Below, piece after piece: positions 58,211 through 64,000 of a stretch of 64,000 nucleotides of DNA (position 1 is the first letter of the stretch; each line of letters begins with the position of its first letter). Under the pieces are notes generated by a model. The model saw nothing but the letters and a program-made list of their open reading frames with translations. It did no database searches and was not told where the DNA came from. A program made the translations under genes and the position numbers. Origin of the DNA: Chlamydomonas reinhardtii (lineage: Eukaryota; Chlorophyta; Chlorophyceae; Chlamydomonadales; Chlamydomonadaceae); the NCBI RefSeq assembly GCF_000002595.2, contig NC_057015.1, positions 8,177,084-8,241,083 on the forward strand, in the 5' to 3' direction.

Positions 58211-61200
58211 TTATGGTGGCAGGCGGGGCTGGTGCGAGAGTTTGTCGAAGGTGCAAGTCGAACAAAAAGGGAGCCCTTCTTGCCTGTTGTATCCACAAAA
58301 ACCATGCACTCGACACCGCATCGCACTGCACAAAAGCCCAATGTGAAGGCGTGGACGCGTGGACTCACTCTCGAGTGGCGAGGTCGGCTGCCCGCTCCGC
58401 CGCCTGCGCCGCCGACAGCTGTGCGCCGGGGCCGCCGAACTGCGCCGCCGCCACCGCCGCCGCCGCCGTGGCCGCCGCCACCGCCGCCCGCTCCGCACTG
58501 TGCAGCTCCCTCTCCCTCTCCCGCTCCCGCTCCCGCTCCCGCTCCCTCTCTCCATGCCCAACCGGCCCTTCTCCTGCCTCCCTCTCCTCCCGCACGGCTC
58601 CCTCCCTGCTGCTCGCCTCCTCTCCTCCAGCCTCCTCCCTCTCCTCCTCCCCCTCCTCCTCTCCCTGCCCCTCCTCCGCCTCCTCCTCCGCCGCCGCCGC
58701 CGCCGCCTTTTCCGCCGCCATGGCGTTCGCGATGCGCTTGTTGGCTCGACGTACGACGGCGCTCATAATGAAGCCGGCGAGTGCTGAGATCACACCTGAC
58801 AGCTGCGCCCCCAGCGACAGCCCCAGGAACAGAGCCAGGCCGCCCGCCACCGCCAACCACACCGGCCACGACAGCGCGTGCGGCCGCGCCACACGCGGCG
58901 GAGGCCCCTCCTCCTCCCCACCGCCGCCGCCATGGCGACGGCCGCCGCCGCCGGCTCCGCCGCCGCCACCACCACCGGCGGCTCCGCCGCCGGTGGCGCC
59001 GCCGCCGCCGCCTCCGGCGGCGGGGTCAGGGCTGCCGCCAGTGGCTGGCGCAATGGGGAAGGTGAAGTGGCCGATGCTCGGGTCCCCACCGCCGCTGCCG
59101 GCTTCGCCGTCAGGACCGCCACCCAGGACCTTGGCCCCGCCGGCGGCGGCAGATGTGGATGGCGGTACCGTCTCCGCCGCCGCCGCTGACGTCATTGGCA
59201 CGCCGGCGGCGCCGCCGCGGCCGAACGAAACGAACGTGCTCCGGCCGCCGCCCGGACCACCCGCGCCGGTGCCGCTGCCTCCGCCATCTCCACCGCCTCC
59301 GTCACCACCGCCTTCGTGACCGCCGCCGCCGCCACCGCCGCCGCCAGATCCTGTGCCGGCGGTGCCGCTGCTCGCGGTGGTCGTCAGTCGGTCGTCCAGG
59401 GCAGTGGGCGGCACCTGCACGTGGCGGGCAGGCGGGAGGGACACACACGACACGCGGGACGTCACCGCGCCGCCTTGACACAAGCGGGCTGAAGGACGCG
59501 CTTGCCACACCACCCGTCCAATCCCCTTCAGTTGGCCATGCTTTATACTGGGATTGGAGTGAACTACTCCTCCCCTCCCTCTCTCCCTCTCAACCCCCAC
59601 CTCGCACAAGTGCACCAAGGCCATCCACCCACGCCCAAGGCCACCCTCCCTCCAACCAACCAACCAACCAACCCCTCGCTGCCCCCTCCCACACACACGC
59701 ACCTCCCCCGCATGCACCCGCCGCAGCAGTGCCAGTGTGTCCGCCAGGCAGTCCAGAGCGCGGTAGCCGGCGTCCTGAGCCAGACCCACGCCCGCCAGCG
59801 CCGCCGCCAGCGCGCCCCGCGCCGCCGCCAGCTCCTCCGGGCCGCCGCCGCGCGCCTCAGCCGCACGCAGCGCCGCCAGCCGTGACTGCAGCTCCTGCAA
59901 GAGTTGACAGGGGTGTGTGTGGGGGTAGTTGCAGCGCCAACTAGCCAAGACCCGGGGAATGGGAGCGCGAGCGACACGCGTTGCGGTAAGCGGTTGCGGC
60001 ACTGTTAATGTAATGTTCCTTGTGCTCTTTAACACAAGTGCGCGAGCCGGTTCATGTCCCGCGGGCGTGCCGGGGCCTCTAGGGCTCGTGTTTTAGCGAC
60101 TTGATTTGTGAGTGTATGGACAATTTCTGGTGGTGAAATTGCCCTATGCTAGGTCACAAATCTTGTCGAAGGGTAATTTTCGGCGTCCAGTGCTGTGCTG
60201 TGCTGCGTGCCGTGCTGTGCTGCGTGCCGTCGCGTCTGGACGATGCTACCGAAAATTGCTATCTTGTCGGAGTTTTGGGCACTAGGCCTGGAGCCCGTTC
60301 CGCGGGGTCGGGGACCGGGCTGGGGGCCTCGTGGCGCCTCGGGCGCGCCGTGTTCCTCCTGCTTGTCGCGTTCCTCTGATTTGCGCCATATCCTGTACTG
60401 ACTTTGGGCCCACCCTCCCCATGCCGCCGCCCCGCGGCATCGACGTCCCCATAAGCTGTGCATGTACTTGGACCTGGTGCTACATGGCCGCATGAGGGGA
60501 GTACCTAGCGTGTGCCGCCTCCGTCACACCATGGAGTGGGGAGCGGGGGGTTTTTCCCCCGCCAGCCCATGGTGCTGACACCCCATTTGCAGTTGCCGTC
60601 ATGCATGCGCCCATGCCGTCCCCCGCCTGTTTACTTGCTCGCGGTCGCCCACCCTCCGTCTCTTTCCCATATCGCGCAACCCCTAGTATAGTTAATTGGG
60701 CTGGGACTGGGCTGCGTGTTTGCTCTTGCTCGTCGCGCGCCGCCGCGCTAACATGTTCCTTCGCTCTTGTTCGTGACACTCCCCTGCTGCCGCCCTGTGC
60801 TCTGTTATTTCCTTATTCGCTCGTAGGTGAGAATTTCATCGAGGATTGGGCGGGAGCTTGGACTTAGCGGCCAGGAGTAGCGACGCGGAGCTAGGAATCG
60901 TAGGAGTGCCTGGGCCTCACGGTACCGTGAGCACATGCATGGGTTTGCACCCTTGAGAGCGTGTGGACACTAATCCCCCCTCGAGGTTAGAGTAGCGGGG
61001 GTTGCGCGATTTCCGGTTGGTAAGACCGGCGGCTCACCGCAGCAGGTATGCGAGGTAACTTCAGGTAACATCCGTAAACCGTCGCTTTGCTGCATCGCAT
61101 ACACTGTCTTTGCGCAACGTTTTCCTTGTGCTCTTTAACACACACACACACACACACGCACGCACGCACGCACGCACGCACACGCACACGCACACGCACA

Positions 61201-61388
61201 CGCACACGCACACGCACACGCACACGCACACGCACACGCACACGCACACGCACACGCACACGCACACGCACACGCACACGCACACGCACACGCACACGCA
61301 CACGCACACGCACACGCACACGCACACGCACACGCACACGCACACGCACACGCACACGCACACGCACACGCACACACACACACACACA

Positions 61389-61451
<63 letters not shown>

Positions 61452-64000
61452 CCAGCCAGCCACGCCCTCACCTCCAGTAGCTGCACGTCCGCCGCCAGCG
61501 CCTGCCGCACGCCGGTGCGCCGCGGCAGTGCGCCCTCCAGCCCCGCCGCCACCGCAGACACACGGGCCTGCGCCGGCGAGGGCGGGGGCGGGGCGGCGGC
61601 CTGAGCCTGCTGCTGCTGCTGCTGCTGCTGGTCTAGTTGCTGCTGCTGCTGCTGCTGGTCTAGTTGCTGGTCCAGCGGCTGGTCTTGTTGGGCCTGCGGT
61701 TGCTCCTGCTGTCCCTGCTCCTGATGTTTCTCCTCCTGCTCTTGCCGCTGCTCATGCTCCTGCGCCTGCTGCTTCTCCTGCGCCTGTGCATGTGCGGCTG
61801 AGGGCCGGCGCGACTCCAGACGCTCTGCGAACGCGCGTGTGGCGGCGCCGCCGGGCCCCTCCACCGCCACGGCCGCTATCAGCTCGTCCTGACTGGCGCC
61901 CGCCCATCGCTCCCGGGCAGCAGCAGCGGTCGCGTCCTCGGCGGCGGCATCTTCGCCAGCGCTGCCGCTGCTGCTGGGGGTGGGGCTGCGGCTGCGGCTG
62001 CTACTGCCGGGAGAGGCTGCGGGTGAGGTGCTGGTGCCGTTGAGGTCGCGAATGAAGTCCAGTGAGTCCATTCCTGTAGGAGTGCGCACCAGAGCAAAGG
62101 CAAGCAGAGGGTTGGCCACTTGGCCTCGGCCTGAGCGTGCAATGTGTGTTCCAGTTCCTCCTACGCCACCTGTACCCGCTCTGCCTCTGCCTGTGGTCCG
62201 CTAGTTTGGCTTGGTGTGGTGTAGTTTGGGCGGGCATTTACAACCCCCACACGCACCCCCACACGTACCCCACATGCGTCCTCCCCCACGCGCTCACCGG
62301 TTGCCTCCCGGAAAGCCAAAACACGCCGGTGCCGCTCCTCGCCGTCACTGGACTCAGACAACGATGACGACAGCAAACCGGCCGCGCCGCCGCCGCCCTC
62401 AGCAGCAGGCGCGCCGCCACCGCTACTGCCACCGCCGCCGCCTTCACCAGCAGCAGCAGGCGGCGGCTGTGCTACAGCCGGCGCTGCCGCCTCCGCCTCC
62501 GCCTGTGGCTGTAGCAGCATGGGGTCATCATGCAACAGCCCGTGCACGGCGGGCGTGGCGGCACGCGACATGCCGTATGCAGCCAGCTGCCGCTGCCCCG
62601 CCGCCGAGCTGGCTGTAGCAGCTCCGCCGCCCGCTGTAGCAGCTCCGCCGCCGGCTGTAGCAGTGCCGCTGCCGGCGTTAGCGGCAGTAGCAGGCAACTG
62701 CTGCTGGCCATGGTCCACGGCCACAGGGCCGTGTGCCCAGGCCTCCATCGCGCCGGCGGGATGCGGCTCGCCGCCGGCTGTAGCAGCCCCGCTGCCGGCT
62801 GTAGCAGCCTCGACCTCCACTGCCGCTGCGGCTGCTGCAATGGAGAGGGCAGCAACGTCAACCGCCGCGTCGAGCGCCGCCGCCATCGTAGCCGCAGTCA
62901 CGGTGGCGGCTGTAGCAGCGTCAGTCGCGTTGGGCTCGTCAGTGCCGGCAGCAGTAGCAGCAGGCACGTCGGCGCCAACCGCGCCGCCCGCCGCCGCCTG
63001 CACCGCCGCGGCTGCAGCAGCCTCCTGCGACGGCGGCGCAGCCGCCGCGCCCGCCGGCTCGGCGGCTGTAGCAGCGATGTCATCATCTGGATCCAGATCT
63101 GAAACAGCTGACGAGGAGCCGCTGCCGCAGCTGGCGGGCGTGGGCGGCGGCTCGCGGGCGGCTGTAGCAGCCTCGTGCTCTTCGGCGTCAGCGGCCGTTG
63201 GGGCCGCATCGGCAGTAGCTGCGGCGGCGCCCACTCCGTTAGTGGCGGTTGTAGCTGGCGGCGCCTGTGCTGGCGCTGCGGGGTGCGGGCTGGGCCAGGG
63301 CTGCATGTGGTCTGGCGTGCCTGTAAAAGCGCGGAAAGGTACTTCAGATGGTGCCCGGTGTGCAGACGACAATGTGCAGCAGGGTGTCTCGCGGTCGCGC
63401 CCCATCGCAAGATAGCAGCGCAGTCGCACAGGCCAGTGCCAATATCCCACTTGCACACAGGCGACTGCAACCACGTGAGGGCGCCCCCGCCCTCCGGCCC
63501 ACCTATGCCGGGGTCTCGCGCCGCCTCCACCACCCCCATGATGTAATCGGGACACACCGAGTCCAGGCCGGAGCTGGCCTGTGGGCGTGTGGCGAGGTGC
63601 GGCGAGGTGGGGAGAGGTGGGGAGAGGTGCGGCGAGGTGGGGAGATGTGGGGAGAGGTGGGGAGAAGTGGGGAGAGGTGGGGAGAGGTGGGGAGAGGTGG
63701 GGAGAGGTGGGAAGGTGCGGGTCATGTGGCAGCGGGACGCAACTCACACGCTCACACTCACACACCCCTCCCCAACTCCCACACCAACATCCTGCCCTCC
63801 CATCCTGTTAGACGATGCTCTAAAGAAACGAATGCGCGCGGTGCCACGTCCCTTTGGCATTCGCGGAGCGTTGTAATGCTTCCACACGGTACACACACAC
63901 CTGCAGCTCCCGGATGAACTCCTCCGGGTGCGACAGCAGCTCCAGCACCTCGGCCCGAGCGCCCAGAGCCGCCGCCGGGTCCTCCGCCTGGTCGCTCTCG
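58211..64000 (-). CDS. Large unrecognised membrane protein with Cys-rich C-terminus (5' end outside window)
   Basis: Exons: beyond 64000-63901, 63578-63503, 63320-62298, 62073-61472, 59894-59703, 59414-58369, 58325-58211; about 1050 residues, phases consistent. I do not recognise the family. Ordered parts: VLELLSHPEEFIRELQ and ASSGLDSVCPDYIMGVVEAA at the visible N-terminal end, DGEERHRRVLAFREATGMDS in the middle, a Leu/Ala-rich helical exon (ELQSRLAALRAAEARGGG...), then two adjacent hydrophobic helices (WPVWLAVAGGLALFLGLSL and VISALAGFIMSAVV), an Ala/Glu/Arg coiled-coil stretch, and a Cys/His motif CRVHGFCGY...LPFCSTC. Gln/Glu-rich and Ala/Thr-rich runs fill the rest. The last intron (58368-58326) is only 43 nt; if it is retained, the protein ends at a TGA at 58367-58365 and loses the Cys-rich tail. 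Confidence 0.7.
60013..60036 (-). repeat. Intronic repeat family B, short sense copy
   Basis: GTGTTAAAGAGCACAAGGAA on the minus strand, inside the 1.6-kb intron 59895-61471, which also holds the longer copy at 61045. Confidence 0.5.
61045..61140 (-). repeat. Intronic repeat family B, long sense copy
   Basis: Reverse complement of the unit at 37401-37506 (shared GATGCAGCAAAGCGACGGTT and TTACCTGAAG). Here too it follows a TG/CA run and lies in sense orientation of its host gene. Confidence 0.8.
61139..61450. repeat. Compound (CACACG)n and (CA)n microsatellite, about 310 bp
   Basis: Core of CACACG units (about 61180-61372) with pure CA runs on both sides; begins about 20 nt after the 5' splice site at 61471 when read on the gene strand. 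Confidence 0.97.
62222..62247 (-). repeat. Intronic repeat family A, sense copy
   Basis: GGGGGTTGTAAATGCC then CGCCCAAACTACACC on the minus strand, about 50 nt after the 5' splice site at 62297. Confidence 0.55.
63590..63718. repeat. 10-bp tandem repeat (GGTGGGGAGA type)
   Basis: About twelve imperfect units just before the 3' splice site of the intron 63579-63900 (minus strand), so the CT-rich face forms the pyrimidine tract. Confidence 0.9.

Noticed and set aside
60530-60565. GC hairpin GGGGGGTTTTTCCCCC as a terminator or ncRNA
   Set aside because: Lies inside an intron; isolated chance palindrome of G and C runs.
61061-61470. Long CVCVCV or THTHTH open frames
   Set aside because: Translation of the CA/CACACG microsatellite within an intron.
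1-64000. CRISPR arrays, bacterial operons, ribosome binding sites
   Set aside because: The window is eukaryotic nuclear DNA with spliced genes; tandem repeats seen are microsatellites and minisatellites without unique spacers.

Overview
This window is nuclear DNA of a volvocine green alga, very close to Chlamydomonas. It is extremely GC-rich, its genes carry many short phase-checked introns, proteins hold long Ala/Gly/Gln runs, introns are full of CA/TG microsatellites, and TGTAA (the usual green-algal polyadenylation signal) follows several genes. The best species marker is a complete PSBP1 (23-kDa oxygen-evolving protein) that, from memory, looks near-identical to the C. reinhardtii protein. 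Gene models were assembled by hand from splice sites; all of them keep frame from first to last exon visible.

Layout. 172-4506 (+): 3' half of an NPC1-like sterol transporter, running in from before the window. 6464-7846 (+): PSBP1. 9381-20940 (-): an 18-exon gene for a giant REV1 translesion polymerase with BRCT, Y-family core and two ubiquitin-binding motifs. 22076-23157 (-): SDHAF2, flavinylation factor of succinate dehydrogenase. 24406-25305 (-): chloroplast-type GAR transformylase. 26288-26982 (-) and 27287-28638 (+): divergent pair, mitochondrial ribosomal protein uL14 and an Mpv17/PMP22 membrane protein, sharing a 304-bp promoter region. 30185-38404 (+): a multi-spanning membrane nucleotidyl cyclase.

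38.4-49.4 kb is repeat territory: two direct copies (about 2.5 kb each) of an unclassified element, a 5'-truncated LINE between them, a 100-N assembly gap flanked by inverted sequence, and a fragment of a host-like gene abutting the second copy. 50683-53820 (+): an orphan membrane protein rich in low complexity. 55638-56810 (-): a CPYC glutaredoxin with a membrane anchor. 57500-64000 (-): a large unrecognised membrane protein (5' end outside the window) followed after only 18 nt by a second ORF, a candidate bicistronic locus.

The genes do not form one pathway; they are ordinary housekeeping neighbours (photosynthesis, DNA-damage tolerance, mitochondria, purine synthesis, redox). The most interesting unexplained signals are the possible bicistronic locus at 58.2 kb and two families of short repeats inside introns, often just after the 5' splice site and in sense orientation.
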